Shown here in pieces: positions 51,764 to 61,054 of a stretch of DNA of 64,000 nucleotides. The DNA comes from Geodermatophilus siccatus. Its GTDB lineage: Bacteria > Actinomycetota > Actinomycetes > Mycobacteriales > Geodermatophilaceae. The notes under the pieces are model-generated. The model had not been told where the DNA came from, did no database searches, and saw only the letters and a list, made by a program, of their open reading frames with translations. Each line of letters begins with the position of its first letter. Position 1 is the stretch's first letter. The stretch is taken from positions 248,001 through 312,000 of the forward strand of contig NZ_FNHE01000003.1 in the NCBI RefSeq assembly GCF_900103785.1. Reading direction: 5' to 3'. Made by a program: the position numbers and the translations under genes.

Positions 51764-52729
51764 GTGGACCGCGTGGTCGACGACGAACGGGACGGCGTCC
51801 GGCTGACCAGCCTCGACGCCCCGCTGGGCGACGGGCTGGAGGTCACCAAGGGCGAGCTGGTCGACCACCTGGACGCGAACGCCTTCCGGCTGGTGCCCCA
51901 GCTGGCCGGCCGGCCGCTGTCGGTGAAGCGCGTGCGGCCCGGCCAGGAGCCGTTCATGCAGCGCAACGTCCCCAAGGGCGCCCCGGACTGGGTGCGCACC
52001 GTCCCCGTCTGGTCGTTCGGCGCGCACCGCGAGGTGCACCAGGTGCTCTGCGACGACCGCCGCACGCTGCTCTGGCTGGCCAACCAGCGGGCGGTCGAGT
52101 TCCACGTCCCCTTCTTCGTGGCAGGCGCCGAGGCGGAGCCGACCGGCATCGTGCTCGACCTGGACCCGCCGGAGGGGGCCGACTTCGGCGTGGTGGTGCT
52201 GGCCGCGGAGCTGGTGCGGCGCGCGCTCGCCGACGCGGGGCTCGCCGGGGCGGTGAAGACGAGCGGGTCCAAGGGCGTGCACGTCGTCGTCCCGGTGCGG
52301 GGCGCGTCGCCCGAGGACGCCGCCGCCGCGACCCGCGCCCTGGCCGCCCGCGCCGCCGCGCTCGACCCGGACCTGGCCACGACCGCCTACATCCGCGAGG
52401 ACCGGCACGGCCGGGTGTTCCTCGACTCGACCCGTTCGGGCTCCTCGACGATCGTGGCCGCCTACAGCCCGCGGATCCGCCCGGGCCTGCCGGTGTCGGC
52501 GCCGGTGGCGTGGGAGGACCTGCCGTCGGTGCAGCCCGGGGACGTGACCGTCCGGACGGCGGGGGAGCGGCTGGGGGACGGCGACCCGTGGCGGGCGCTG
52601 CTGCCCGGCCCCCAGGAGCTGCCCGCCGACCTGGTCGCCGAGGGCCACACCATCCCGGTCGCCCGCGTGCAGGCCATGCACGAGGGGCGGCGCCGCGCCC
52701 GTGCCCGGCGCGCGGAGGCGGGGGACTGA
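51764..52729 (+). CDS. LigD-type polymerase/primase domain protein
   Basis: 321-residue stand-alone LigD polymerase domain (archaeo-eukaryotic primase fold). Typical blocks: RLTSLDAPLGDGLEVTKGEL, GRPLSVKRVRPGQEPFMQRN then VPKGAPDWV, metal-binding IVLDLDPPEGADFGVVVLAA (DLD, about 130-134), VKTSGSKGVHVVVPVRGAS, and FLDSTRSGSSTIVAAYSPRI. Non-homologous end joining uses it to fill gaps; Ku and ligase genes are not in view. GTG 51764 is chosen as the start nearest the conserved block; GTG 51773 or 51701 are possible. Confidence 0.88.
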   Translation: MDRVVDDERDGVRLTSLDAPLGDGLEVTKGELVDHLDANAFRLVPQLAGRPLSVKRVRPGQEPFMQRNVPKGAPDWVRTVPVWSFGAHREVHQVLCDDRRTLLWLANQRAVEFHVPFFVAGAEAEPTGIVLDLDPPEGADFGVVVLAAELVRRALADAGLAGAVKTSGSKGVHVVVPVRGASPEDAAAATRALAARAAALDPDLATTAYIREDRHGRVFLDSTRSGSSTIVAAYSPRIRPGLPVSAPVAWEDLPSVQPGDVTVRTAGERLGDGDPWRALLPGPQELPADLVAEGHTIPVARVQAMHEGRRRARARRAEAGD

Positions 52730-52811
52730 CGGTCCGCGGCTCCCTCCACAGCGGACGGCGCCGTCCACAGTCCGCCGGCAGCGCAGCGCACCGCCCGGGC
52801 AGGCTCCGCGC

Positions 52812-53422
52812 ATGCCCCTCGACCCGCAGACGACGGCCTGGCTCGACCAGGAGGACGCGCACCTCGCCCGGGTGATCCGGCAGCACCGCTGGGCGGTGCG
52901 GTACGTCGGCTCCGGCGAGGAGGACGACGAGCCCTCCTGCGGCTGCACGATCGGGCCCTTCGGCTCGGGCACCCCGAGCTCGTGCTGCTCGGGCTGGGCG
53001 TCGACACCACCCACGGCGTGCTGCATCGGGTGGTCGAGGCGGTCGCCGCCGGTCGCGACCTGGTGCCCGGTGAGCTGGTCGTGCGGGAGGACTGGGCCGG
53101 GCGGCTCCACGTCGAGGCCTCACCCAGCCCGGGCGAGGTGGTGCTGGGTGCCAACCGCTTCCACCAGCGGCCACCCGAGTACTCGGTGCCGGCGTTCCAG
53201 CTGGCCTGGAGCCACGCGGACGGGCCGTTCCCCTGGGAGGAGGGCTACCCGTGCGGGCCGGAGTGCCAGCCGCGTCCCGGCACGTGGCGGGCGTGGACGG
53301 CGGCCGTCCTCCAGGGCCCCGCGCCGAGCACGCGAGGCGTGGGGGGAAGGGTGGTCCTTCGTCAGCCCAGACCGAGGTCGCGACGCAGCTTGGCGACGTG
53401 CCCGGTCGCCTTGACGTTGTAG
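52812..53422 (+). pseudogene. DUF4262 gene with a frameshift
   Basis: The DUF4262 N-terminus is [20 protein letters not shown] then [13 protein letters not shown] up to GCTIGPFG. At about 52963 (CGGCTCGGGC) one base is lost; in the next frame the family continues [20 protein letters not shown]...[20 protein letters not shown]. Restoring one base in GGCTCGGG to give GGCCTCGGG rejoins the frames. The 3' part runs through a palindromic repeat and into the bcp gene. A sequencing error is the alternative to a true lesion. Confidence 0.7.
53306..53359. repeat. Intergenic palindromic repeat, copy 11 (reverse)
   Basis: On the minus strand it reads AAGGACCACCCTTCCCCCC then CGCCTCGCGTGCTCGGCG then CGGGGCCCTGGAGGAC. 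It overlaps the 3' end of the DUF4262 pseudogene and follows the bcp stop. Confidence 0.65.
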
Positions 53423-53859
53423 GCGGCCTTCTCGATGCGGCCCTCGGCGTCGACGACGAAGGTCGACCGGATCACGCCCACGACCTCCTTGCCGTACAGC
53501 TTCTTGGTCCCCCACGCGCCGTAGGCGGCCAGCACCCGCTTGTCCGGGTCGGAGAGCAGCGTGATCCGCAGCCCCTCCTTCTCGCGGAACCGCAGCAGCT
53601 TCTCGGGCGGGTCGGGGGAGATGCCGATGATGTCCAGGCCCGCCTCGGCCAGGTCGCCGGCGGAGGCGGTGAAGTCGACGGCCTGCGTGGTGCAGCCCGG
53701 CGTCATGGCCGCGGGGTAGCAGTAGACGATCACCCGGCGGCCGCGGTGGCTCGCGAGCGACACCGGCTTGCCGTCGGCGTCGGGCAGCGTGAACTCCGGC
53801 GCGGGGTCACCAGGGGCCAGGCGGACGGGGGCGACGTCGGTGTCGGTCACACCCGTCAT
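53362..53859 (-). CDS. bcp: Thiol peroxidase Bcp (peroxiredoxin Q)
   Basis: 165-residue peroxiredoxin. Active-site block [20 protein letters not shown] (about 43-62) with peroxidatic Cys at TPGCT; the usual second Cys five residues later is replaced by VDF, so it is a one-Cys form or uses another thiol. [20 protein letters not shown] opens it. Removes peroxides using thioredoxin or mycothiol-linked donors. ATG 53859. Confidence 0.92.
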   Translation of the reverse strand: MTGVTDTDVAPVRLAPGDPAPEFTLPDADGKPVSLASHRGRRVIVYCYPAAMTPGCTTQAVDFTASAGDLAEAGLDIIGISPDPPEKLLRFREKEGLRITLLSDPDKRVLAAYGAWGTKKLYGKEVVGVIRSTFVVDAEGRIEKAAYNVKATGHVAKLRRDLGLG

Positions 53860-53920
53860 CCTGCCGCGCCCGGCCGACCACGGTGCAGAGGGTGGACGCG
53901 CGGCCTCCCCGGCGGGTGGG

Positions 53921-53977
53921 AGGACCCCGTCCCCTCACCCCTCGCGAGCTCGCGGCGAGGCCCGCGACGGGGGCCGC
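53921..53977. repeat. Intergenic palindromic repeat, copy 12
   Basis: AGGACCCCGTCCCCTCAC, CCCTCGCGAGCTCGCGGCGA, GGCCCGCGACGGGGGCC, between the yjbQ-like stop and the bcp start. Confidence 0.75.
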
Positions 53978-54001
53978 GGTGCGGTGGGGCAGGGGCCTGC
54001 C

Positions 54002-54406
54002 TCAGCCGGCGAGGAACGACAACCGGACGTGCCGCTGCGGGTTGTCGGTGTTCGTGTCGACCAGGCAGATCCGCTGCCAGGTGCCCAGCTGCATCCGGCC
54101 CTCGAGCACCGGGACGCTCGCGTGCGGCGGCACGAACGCCGGCAGCACGTGGTCGCGGCCGTGTCCCGCGCTGCCGTGCCGGTGTCGCCAGCGCTCGTCC
54201 CGGGGGAGGAGGACGTCGAGCTGGGCCAGCAGGTCGTCGTCGCTGCCCGAGCCGGTCTCGATGATCGCCAGGCCCGCGGTCGCGTGCGGCACGAACACGT
54301 GCAGGAGGCCGTCGCTCTCGGTGCGCACGAACTCCGCGCACTCGTCGGTGAGGTCGACCACCGTGGGCACGCCTCCGGTCCGGACCGTCCGCAGCTCAGA
54401 TCGCAT
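54002..54406 (-). CDS. YjbQ/UPF0047 family protein
   Basis: 134 residues of UPF0047. Family marks: [20 protein letters not shown] then [20 protein letters not shown] (HATAG, about 50-54), [20 protein letters not shown] and [20 protein letters not shown]. The fold carries three conserved His and is sometimes called 'secondary thiamine-phosphate synthase'; in vivo role open. ATG 54406 is preferred to ATG 54415, since AGG is then about nine bases away. Divergent from rph with 62 bp between. Confidence 0.88.
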   Translation of the reverse strand: MRSELRTVRTGGVPTVVDLTDECAEFVRTESDGLLHVFVPHATAGLAIIETGSGSDDDLLAQLDVLLPRDERWRHRHGSAGHGRDHVLPAFVPPHASVPVLEGRMQLGTWQRICLVDTNTDNPQRHVRLSFLAG

Positions 54407-54468
54407 GCCGGGCATCCTGCCCAGCCGGACCAGGGGGCACGCAGACGCCCGCACTACTGTCGGCGGAC

Positions 54469-55221
54469 GTGACCACGACCCCGGCGAAGCCTCGTCCCGA
54501 CGGCCGGGCGGCCTACCAGCTCCGTCCCGTGACGATCACCCGCAACTGGCTCGACCACGCCGAGGGCTCGGCGCTGGTCGAGTTCGGCCGGACCCGCGTG
54601 CTCTGCGCGGCCAGCGTCACCGAGGGGGTGCCGCGCTGGCGCAAGGGCTCGGGCCTGGGGTGGGTGACCGCCGAGTACGCGATGCTGCCCCGTGCCACGC
54701 ACACCCGCGGCGACCGCGAGTCGGTCAAGGGCCGCATCGGCGGGCGCACCCACGAGATCAGCCGCCTCATCGGCCGCTCGCTGCGTGCCGCGATCGACCT
54801 CGGCGCCCTCGGCGAGAACAGCATCGCCATCGACTGCGACGTCCTGCAGGCCGACGGCGGCACCCGGACCGCGGCCATCACCGGCGCCTACGTCGCCCTG
54901 GCCGACGCCGTCTCGTGGCTCGAGGAGCGGAAGAAGCTGGCCAGGAAGAACGCGATCGTGCAGTCGGTCGCGGCGGTGAGCGTCGGCGTCGTCGACGGGC
55001 AGCCGCGGCTGGACCTGGCCTACGAGGAGGACGTCCGCGCCGGCACCGACATGAACGTCGTCTGCACCGGCGACGGCAGCTTCGTCGAGGTCCAGGGCAC
55101 CGCGGAGAACGGCGTCTTCGACCGCGGCACGCTCGACGCGCTGCTCGACCTGGCGGTGGGCGGGTGCGCCGAGCTGAGCCGCGTCCAGACCGAGGCGCTG
55201 CAGCAGGCCCGCGTCCGATGA
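54469..55221 (+). CDS. rph: Ribonuclease PH
   Basis: 250 residues. [80 protein letters not shown], and [20 protein letters not shown] (metal-binding Asp residues, about 122-141) are all textbook. Trims tRNA 3' ends by phosphorolysis. GTG 54469. Its stop overlaps the rdgB start (ATGA). Confidence 0.95.
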   Translation: MTTTPAKPRPDGRAAYQLRPVTITRNWLDHAEGSALVEFGRTRVLCAASVTEGVPRWRKGSGLGWVTAEYAMLPRATHTRGDRESVKGRIGGRTHEISRLIGRSLRAAIDLGALGENSIAIDCDVLQADGGTRTAAITGAYVALADAVSWLEERKKLARKNAIVQSVAAVSVGVVDGQPRLDLAYEEDVRAGTDMNVVCTGDGSFVEVQGTAENGVFDRGTLDALLDLAVGGCAELSRVQTEALQQARVR

Positions 55222-55829
55222 GCGACCGCCTGCTGCTGGCCACCCGCAACCCCGGCAAGCTCGCCGAGCTGCAGCGGCTGCTGGAGAGCGCCGTCCCCGG
55301 GGTCGCCGTGGTCGGTCTGCGCGACGTCCCGGAGTACCCGGAGGCGCCCGAGACCGGCGCGACGTTCGCGGAGAACGCGCTGCTCAAGGCCCGGGAGGCG
55401 GTCCGGTACACCGGGCTGCCGGCGGTCGCCGACGACTCCGGCCTGACCGTCGACGCACTCAACGGGATGCCCGGCGTCCTCTCGGCGCGCTGGTCGGGCC
55501 GACACGGGGACGACGCCGCGAACACCGCGCTGCTGCTCGGGCAGCTGGCCGACGTCCCCGACGAGCGGCGCGGTGGGGCGTTCGTGTGCGCGGCCGCGGT
55601 CGTCACGCCGGACGGCGCCGAGCGGGTGCTCGAGCGGTCGTGGCGCGGCCAGGTCGTCCGGGAGCCGCGGGGTGCCAACGGCTTCGGCTACGACCCGGTG
55701 TTCCTGCCGGACGGGCTGGACCGCACCGCCGCCGAGCTCACGGCGGCGGAGAAGGACGCGCGCAGCCACCGCGGCCAGGCCTTCGCCGCGCTGGTGCCCG
55801 TGGTCGCGGAGCTGCTCGGCCGGTCCTGA
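55218..55829 (+). CDS. rdgB: XTP/dITP diphosphatase (RdgB/HAM1)
   Basis: 203 residues. [20 protein letters not shown] opens the family; [20 protein letters not shown] and [20 protein letters not shown] (DDSG, about 71-74) carry the metal and base-recognition residues; [16 protein letters not shown] and [15 protein letters not shown] close it. Hydrolyses deaminated purine nucleotides. ATG 55218, coupled to rph. Confidence 0.95.
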   Translation: MSDRLLLATRNPGKLAELQRLLESAVPGVAVVGLRDVPEYPEAPETGATFAENALLKAREAVRYTGLPAVADDSGLTVDALNGMPGVLSARWSGRHGDDAANTALLLGQLADVPDERRGGAFVCAAAVVTPDGAERVLERSWRGQVVREPRGANGFGYDPVFLPDGLDRTAAELTAAEKDARSHRGQAFAALVPVVAELLGRS

Positions 55830-55942
55830 CCCGCGTTCACCCCTCGGAGCGACGAGTGCGGCGATCGGCTCCACCCGGCCGGACGGGCACCCGATCCCTG
55901 TCCTGTCACCCGCACCGAGCGGGTGCGGTCGACGAGGGGATC

Positions 55943-57934
55943 ATGCACCGCAACCGCTGGCCCGGCCGTGCGCGCGCCCGGCGCCCGTCCGCGACCGGGA
56001 CGTGGCGCGGCCCGCGGTCGTCGACCCACACGGCGACCGCCGGTCTGGTCGCCGTCCTGCTGGTGCTCACCGCCTTCTCGGTGACCGCCGCCGTGACGAA
56101 CGCCCGGGCCTCGGCGGACGTCGAGGAGAGCGTCGCGGTCTCCACGTGGTCACAGCGGGCCGAGCGCTCGCTGGAGCTGCAGGAGGAGCTGGTCGACCGG
56201 CTCGCGGTCGCGCCGGACGCCGAGCTGCGCGCCGAGTACGAGGAGAGCAGCGCGGCCACCCGCAGGGCCATCGAGGCGATGGGCTCCGTCGGAGGCGATG
56301 ACCACGACGACCCGGTCGAGGAGTGGCTGCGGCTGCACGCCCGGTACGAGGACGCGGTCCGGGTGCTCCTGGACACCGCAGCGGGGAACCGCGGCAGGGC
56401 CGAGGAGTTCGAGGACACCTACGTCGACCCGCACTTCGACGCGCTCGAGGACCAGATCCAGGCGGAGGCGCAGCGGCACTGGGCCGCGGCCGACGAGGCG
56501 CTGGCGTTCGTCGGCGACGTCCAGCAGGTGCTGGTGGTCGCCACGCCGGTCCTGTTCGGCGTCGGGTTGGCCCTCGTCACCTGGTTCACGCTGGTCCTCA
56601 CCCGCAGCCGGCGGGAGACCGTCGCGCAGGCCGAGCGCAACCGTCAGCAGGCGCTGCACGACGCGCTGACCGGCCTGCCCAACCGCACCCTGTTGCGCCG
56701 GCGTGCCGACGACGCGCTGACCGGACCCGGCGCCGGCGCGGTGGGGCTGGTGCTCATCGACCTCGACCGGTTCAAGGAGATCAACGACACCCTCGGCCAC
56801 GCCTACGGCGACGTCGTCCTGCAGGCGGTGGCCGACCGGCTGCGGGCCACGGTCCGCGGCAGCGACACGGTGGCCCGGCTCGGCGGCGACGAGTTCGCCA
56901 TCCTGCTGCCCAGCGTCGACGACGAGGAGTCGGCACGGCAGCTGGCCGACCGGGCGCTGGTCGCGATGGAGGCGCCGATCGAGGTCGACGGCGTCTCGCT
57001 GGACGTCGACGCCAGCATCGGCATCGCGCTGTCCGGCGTGCACGGGGACGACGTCGAGTCGCTGCTGCAGAACGCCGACATCGCGATGTACTCGGCCAAG
57101 GACCTCGGTTCGGGGGTCTGCGTCTACGACGTCTCGCTCAACGACCACAGCCCCGAGCGGCTGGGCCTGCTGGGCCAGCTGCGCCGGGCGATCGACACCG
57201 GGGAGCTGGTCCTGCACTTCCAGCCGAAGGTCGCGCTGCCCGGTGCCGAGGTGTGCGGTGTCGAGGCGCTGGTGCGCTGGGAGCACCCGCAGCGCGGTCT
57301 GGTCCCGCCCGCCGACTTCATCCCGCTCGCCGAGCGCACGCCGCTGATCCGGCCGCTGACCCGGTACGTGCTCGACGCCGCGCTCGAGCAGTGCGCCCGG
57401 TGGCGGGACGCCGGCCGGGTGCTGACCGTGGCGGTCAACGTCTCGGCGCGCAACCTCCTCGACGAGCACTTCGTGGAGGAGGTGCAGGAGCTGCTGGCGC
57501 GCCGCCGGGTGCCGGCGTCCAGCCTGGAGCTGGAGGTCACCGAGAGCGCGATCACCGCCGACCCCGACCGGGCCCGGCGGATCCTCACCCGGCTGGCCGA
57601 CTGCGGCGTCACGCTCTCCATCGACGACTTCGGCGCGGGCTACACGTCCCTGGCGCAGCTGAAGGACCTCCCGGTCCACCAGCTCAAGATCGACCGCTCG
57701 TTCGTCGCGCGGATGGCGGCCGAGCCGAGCAACGCGCTCATCGTGCGCTCGGTGGTCGAGCTCGGGCACAACCTCGGTCTGACCACCGTCGCCGAGGGTG
57801 TCGAGGACGAGGCGACCTGCGACAGCCTGGGTGCGATGGGCTGCGACGTGGCGCAGGGCTACTACGTGTGCCGGCCGATGGCGGCCGAGCCGCTGGAGGC
57901 CTGGTTCGACGCGACGGTCGCCGTCCGCGCCTGA
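55943..57934 (+). CDS. Membrane GGDEF-EAL c-di-GMP enzyme
   Basis: 663 residues. Two membrane segments (about 33-52 and 192-222) bracket an extracytoplasmic helical sensor. GGDEF is intact (ARLGGDEFAILLP, about 312-324) with an RxxD inhibitory site (RGSD) five residues before it. The EAL domain has EALVRWEHP (about 440), NVSARNL, ELEVTES, DDFGAGYTSL, LKIDRSFV and AEGVEDE, so catalytic residues look complete. It can in principle both make and break c-di-GMP. ATG 55943 follows GAGGGGA. A second, weaker EAL protein lies at 61055. Confidence 0.93.
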   Translation: MHRNRWPGRARARRPSATGTWRGPRSSTHTATAGLVAVLLVLTAFSVTAAVTNARASADVEESVAVSTWSQRAERSLELQEELVDRLAVAPDAELRAEYEESSAATRRAIEAMGSVGGDDHDDPVEEWLRLHARYEDAVRVLLDTAAGNRGRAEEFEDTYVDPHFDALEDQIQAEAQRHWAAADEALAFVGDVQQVLVVATPVLFGVGLALVTWFTLVLTRSRRETVAQAERNRQQALHDALTGLPNRTLLRRRADDALTGPGAGAVGLVLIDLDRFKEINDTLGHAYGDVVLQAVADRLRATVRGSDTVARLGGDEFAILLPSVDDEESARQLADRALVAMEAPIEVDGVSLDVDASIGIALSGVHGDDVESLLQNADIAMYSAKDLGSGVCVYDVSLNDHSPERLGLLGQLRRAIDTGELVLHFQPKVALPGAEVCGVEALVRWEHPQRGLVPPADFIPLAERTPLIRPLTRYVLDAALEQCARWRDAGRVLTVAVNVSARNLLDEHFVEEVQELLARRRVPASSLELEVTESAITADPDRARRILTRLADCGVTLSIDDFGAGYTSLAQLKDLPVHQLKIDRSFVARMAAEPSNALIVRSVVELGHNLGLTTVAEGVEDEATCDSLGAMGCDVAQGYYVCRPMAAEPLEAWFDATVAVRA

Positions 57935-57935
57935 A

Positions 57936-57986
57936 CGCGGAGACGCCCGCGGCCCGGTGCTCACCGGGACCGCGGGCGTCTCCGCG
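57936..57986. terminator. Bidirectional hairpin terminator
   Basis: CGCGGAGACGCCCGCGG at 57936 pairs perfectly with CCGCGGGCGTCTCCGCG ending 57986, around an inner CCCGGTG/CACCGGG stem. It fills the 57-bp gap between two convergent genes. Confidence 0.85.
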
Positions 57987-57991
57987 TCGGG

Positions 57992-58864
57992 TCAGGGGGT
58001 CGGCTCGGCCTCGGCCGCTGGCGAGGTGTCGTCCCCCGAGGACGAGCCCTGGGAGGAGTCCTGCTCGGACGAGCCCCGCGACGAGCCCGTCGGCTCGCTG
58101 CTCGTGGTCGGCCGCGCCTCCGAGGTCCGCGTCGGCGTGGCCGACCCGGTCTCGTCGCTGTCGGACGTCTCGTCCTCGTCCTCGTCCGACGACGTCGACT
58201 CCTCGTCGGAGCCGGTGGTCGGTGCGCTCGTCCCGGTCGCCGGCGCGGTGGTGGGGGAGGACGGCGACGACGGCTCCTCCTCCTGCTGCACGTCGGAGGA
58301 CGACGACGCGTTGGTGATCGCACCGATCGTCGTCTCCTGCGACGTCTGCGTGCCGCCGACGAGCGCGGACACCGGCTTCTGCCCGATCAGCTCGATGCCG
58401 GTGATGACGCCCATGGCCACGACGAAGACGGCGGCGGCGTAGACGGCCACCCTCGTCCACCGGGGCCGGGGACGCCGGGCCGGGGCGCGGCGCGGGTCGA
58501 GGTGCGCGGGCAGCACCTGGGTCGCGGGAGTCGCAGGTGCGGCCGGGGCCACCTTGGTGTCTGCGACCGGCGACTGGCGCCCGGTGAGCTGGCTGCGGGC
58601 GGTGCGCAGCTTCTCGTTCGTCTTCTGCAGGGAGCTGCTGTAGAGGGCGGCGCTGACGGTGCTGATCACGCTGGCCAGCGCGGCGCCGATCAGGGTGCCG
58701 GCGAGACCGAAGAAGGAGGCCACCACGGCCGACGAGACCGAGGCCAGGGCACCGGCGGCGACCTGGGTGGCGCTCAGCTGGAGGCCCTTCGGCTGGTCCT
58801 TGTCTGTGTCCTTGTCCTCGATCTTCTCGGTTCGGTCGGTCGTCTCGGGGCGCGGGGAGGTCAT
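57992..58864 (-). CDS. Membrane protein with acidic Ser-rich tail
   Basis: 290 residues, no family recognised. Charged start (TTDRTEKIEDKDTDKDQPKG), a helical Ala/Gly/Ser stretch that may be a membrane hairpin (AGALASVSSAVVASFFGLAG then TLIGAALASVISTVSAALY), a linker, one clear membrane helix (VAVYAAAVFVVAMGVITGIE, about 140-160), then about 110 residues of Ser, Thr, Glu, Asp and Pro, low complexity, ending AEAEPTP. The tail probably spans the cell wall. ATG 58864 has GGAG close by; ATG 58919 is possible. Confidence 0.7.
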   Translation of the reverse strand: MTSPRPETTDRTEKIEDKDTDKDQPKGLQLSATQVAAGALASVSSAVVASFFGLAGTLIGAALASVISTVSAALYSSSLQKTNEKLRTARSQLTGRQSPVADTKVAPAAPATPATQVLPAHLDPRRAPARRPRPRWTRVAVYAAAVFVVAMGVITGIELIGQKPVSALVGGTQTSQETTIGAITNASSSSDVQQEEEPSSPSSPTTAPATGTSAPTTGSDEESTSSDEDEDETSDSDETGSATPTRTSEARPTTSSEPTGSSRGSSEQDSSQGSSSGDDTSPAAEAEPTP

Positions 58865-59371
58865 GAGCTCCGACGGGGTCGATGGACGGTGCAGGGGGAG
58901 GGCGGCCGGGCCGGGCATCGGTGCGCGACGGGCCTGCCCCATCAGGCTACGGGTTCCTGTCGCTGCCCGTCCGGGATCGCTCACGCTCAGCAAGCCGCTG
59001 AGCTGCGCTGATGCGATCCTGTGATCCTGCTCTCGAAACGACGCGCCCTCACCCCTCGTGCAGGCGCTGCAACGGTGGTGTGTCGGCGGCCGGACACGTC
59101 CCGACCGGCCGGTCGTCCCGAGCCGGCCGTGGAGGGGCGCGACCGGTGCAGCGAGGCGGCCGGGGCCACGCGCTTCGAGCCCGACGTCGAGGTGGCCTGC
59201 CCCGCGGGGTGGACGGCGAGCCGGCGGGGCGCGTGGCCGTGGTGGAGGGGTTGGCCCCGCGCGCCGTCCGCGACGGTGCGGCGCACCTGCTGGCCGTGGT
59301 GGACGACGACCCCGCCCGTGCGTCCACGGCGGTCGAGCTCCGGGTCGCGCTCGGCTGGGGAGCCGCGACCG
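58865..59371. other. Gene-poor gap, 507 bp
   Basis: No intact gene is found. On the plus strand about 59160-59380 two frames in turn give protein-like stretches (RFEPDVEVACPAGW, then RVAVVEGLAPRAVRDGAAHL and LAVVDDDPARASTAVELRVA), which could be a frameshifted relic, but no family is recognised. Confidence 0.4.
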
Positions 59372-59452
59372 TGCGGGAGGGGGGAGTCGAACCCCCACGC
59401 CCGAAGGCACCAGATCCTAAGTCTGGCGTGGCTGCCGTTACACCACTCCCGC
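59372..59452 (-). tRNA. tRNA-Leu (anticodon TAG)
   Basis: Minus-strand cloverleaf of 81 nt: acceptor GCGGGAG with CTCCCGC, anticodon stem CCAGA/TCTGG around loop CTTAGGA giving TAG, a variable arm with TGCCTTCGGGCG as in class II tRNA-Leu, T-arm GTTCGAC, discriminator A; CCA is not encoded. No integrated element is seen beside it. Confidence 0.95.
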
Positions 59453-59563
59453 GTGACCCCCGAGCATAGGGAGCGGGGCCAGCGGGTTCGCGGAGCCGCC
59501 CGTGCGGGTGGCCTCCGGCCGACGGGCGCGCCCCGAGCGGCGCGGTCTGGCAGGCTGTCGGCC

Positions 59564-59794
59564 GTGCCTCGCGACCCTCGACAGATCCAGCTGGAGATCG
59601 ACGCCGCCCGCGAGTCGCTCGCGGCGACCCTGGACCAGCTGGTCTACCGGAGCAGCCCGCAGCGACTGAAGGCGCAGGGGCAGGCCGCCGTCCAGCAGTT
59701 CCTGCAGACACCGGTGGGCATGGCGGCGGTCGGCGCGGTCGGCCTGCTCATGACCCTCGTCGTGGTCCAGAGGGTCCGGCACCGGAACGACTGA
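59564..59794 (+). CDS. Small DUF3618 membrane protein
   Basis: 76 residues: DUF3618 motif RDPRQIQLEIDAARESLAAT then LDQLVYRSSPQRLK, and one membrane helix (PVGMAAVGAVGLLMTLVVVQ) with a basic end. Shorter form of the protein at 15353. GTG 59564. Followed one base later by the DUF427 gene, so cotranscribed. Confidence 0.85.
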   Translation: MPRDPRQIQLEIDAARESLAATLDQLVYRSSPQRLKAQGQAAVQQFLQTPVGMAAVGAVGLLMTLVVVQRVRHRND

Positions 59795-59795
59795 C

Positions 59796-60293
59796 GTGCG
59801 TTCCCCGCGCCCCGACCCCGTGGGTCCGGGGCAGGAGTCGGTCTGGGACTACCCGCGCCCGCCCTCGGCCGAGGTGACCGGGCGGCGGGTCGTCGTCGAG
59901 CTCGGCGGCCGGGTGGTGGCGAGCACCGACCGCGCGGTGCGCGTCTGCGAGACCAGCCACCCGCCGGTCTACTACGTCCCGCGCGAGGACGTCGCCGAGG
60001 GCGTCCTCCAGCACGCTGCCGGCAGCTCGTGGTGCGAGTGGAAGGGCGCGGCCACCTACTGGGACGCCGTCGTCGACGGACGGCGGTACCCGGGCGTGGC
60101 CTGGTCCTACGAGGACCCGGTCGAGCGCTACGGCGCCCTGCGCGGAGCGATCGCCTTCTACCCGAGCCGGGTCGACCGCGCGGTGGTCGACGGCGAGACC
60201 GTGCGGGCACAGGCCGGCGACTTCTACGGCGGCTGGATCACCGACGAGGTCGTCGGCCCGTTCAAGGGGGAGCCGGGGACGCTCGGCTGGTGA
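59796..60293 (+). CDS. DUF427 family protein
   Basis: 165 residues of DUF427 (nucleotidyltransferase-like fold of unknown role). VVVELGGRVVASTDRAVRVC, ETSHPPVYYVPREDVAEGVL, SSWCEWKGAATYWDAVVDGR and YEDPVERYGALRGAIAFYPS are the conserved strands; DFYGGWITDEVVGPFKGEPG ends it. GTG 59796. No function is known for the family. Confidence 0.9.
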   Translation: MRSPRPDPVGPGQESVWDYPRPPSAEVTGRRVVVELGGRVVASTDRAVRVCETSHPPVYYVPREDVAEGVLQHAAGSSWCEWKGAATYWDAVVDGRRYPGVAWSYEDPVERYGALRGAIAFYPSRVDRAVVDGETVRAQAGDFYGGWITDEVVGPFKGEPGTLGW

Positions 60294-60294
60294 G

Positions 60295-60918
60295 TCAGCC
60301 GGCCGGGCGGGCGTTGCGGAGCAGCGGCCGGACGACGGTCTCGAAGACCTCGTCGACGTAGGCAGCGTCCAGGGGCTCGCCGGTCAGCAGCCAGCGCTGG
60401 ACGATCAGCGCGCTCATGGCCTCGGCCGTCACCGTCCCGCTCATGCCGGCGCGGACCTCGCCGCGCGCCTCGGCCCGGGCCCACATAGCGGCGAACGCGT
60501 TGCGCCACACGGCCAGCGGGCCGTTGCGGAAGGCCTCGACCAGGGTCGGCTGGTACTGCATCGCCGGGAGCAGCGAGCGGATCGCTGCACCCGCCGGGCT
60601 CTGCACGGTCGTGACGACCAGGTCCATGAGCGCTCGTGCGTCGCTCTCCACCGAGCCGGTGTCCGGCGGGACCGCGATCGCGCGGTTGATGTCCGAGAGC
60701 GTGTCCACCACCAGGTCGTGCTTGGTGCGCCATCGCCGGTAGATCGTCGCCTTGCCGACGCCGGCCTCCGCGGCCACGGCGTCCATCGTCAGCGCGCTGT
60801 ACCCGACCTCCGCCAGGAGACGCAGGATGGCCGCCCGGATGACGCCGTCCCGGCTCGGGTCCCGGGGACGCCCGCCCCGCGAGGAGCGCACCGGCCCGGC
60901 CTCGTGCAGAACCACCAT
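60295..60918 (-). CDS. TetR/AcrR family transcriptional regulator
   Basis: 207 residues. HTH: RDGVIRAAILRLLAEVGYSA then LTMDAVAAEAGVGKATIYRR (about 23-62), followed by WRTKHDLVVDTL. The C-terminal ligand domain is of the TetR_C_16/AcrR-C type (PAGAAIRSLLPAMQYQPTLV). Ligand and targets unknown. Stops one base beyond the DUF427 stop (convergent). Divergent from the EAL gene at 61055, which it may regulate; an inverted repeat lies between. Confidence 0.92.
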   Translation of the reverse strand: MVVLHEAGPVRSSRGGRPRDPSRDGVIRAAILRLLAEVGYSALTMDAVAAEAGVGKATIYRRWRTKHDLVVDTLSDINRAIAVPPDTGSVESDARALMDLVVTTVQSPAGAAIRSLLPAMQYQPTLVEAFRNGPLAVWRNAFAAMWARAEARGEVRAGMSGTVTAEAMSALIVQRWLLTGEPLDAAYVDEVFETVVRPLLRNARPAG

Positions 60919-60981
60919 GAGTTGACCTTAGACATTCAAGTGAGCGACGACGACAGGTCTCGGGCTGCATGTCGCCGCATT

Positions 60982-60997
60982 TAGTGCCCTTGCACTA
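60982..60997. promoter_or_regulatory. Inverted repeat, candidate operator
   Basis: TAGTGC-CCTT-GCACTA in the TetR/EAL divergent region; includes TTGCAC, a possible -35 for the EAL gene. Confidence 0.4.
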
Positions 60998-61054
60998 CGA
61001 TGACCGACCGCGCGCCTCTCGGGTCCGGTTGCACGCCTCGGTCATCCTCGTGCG

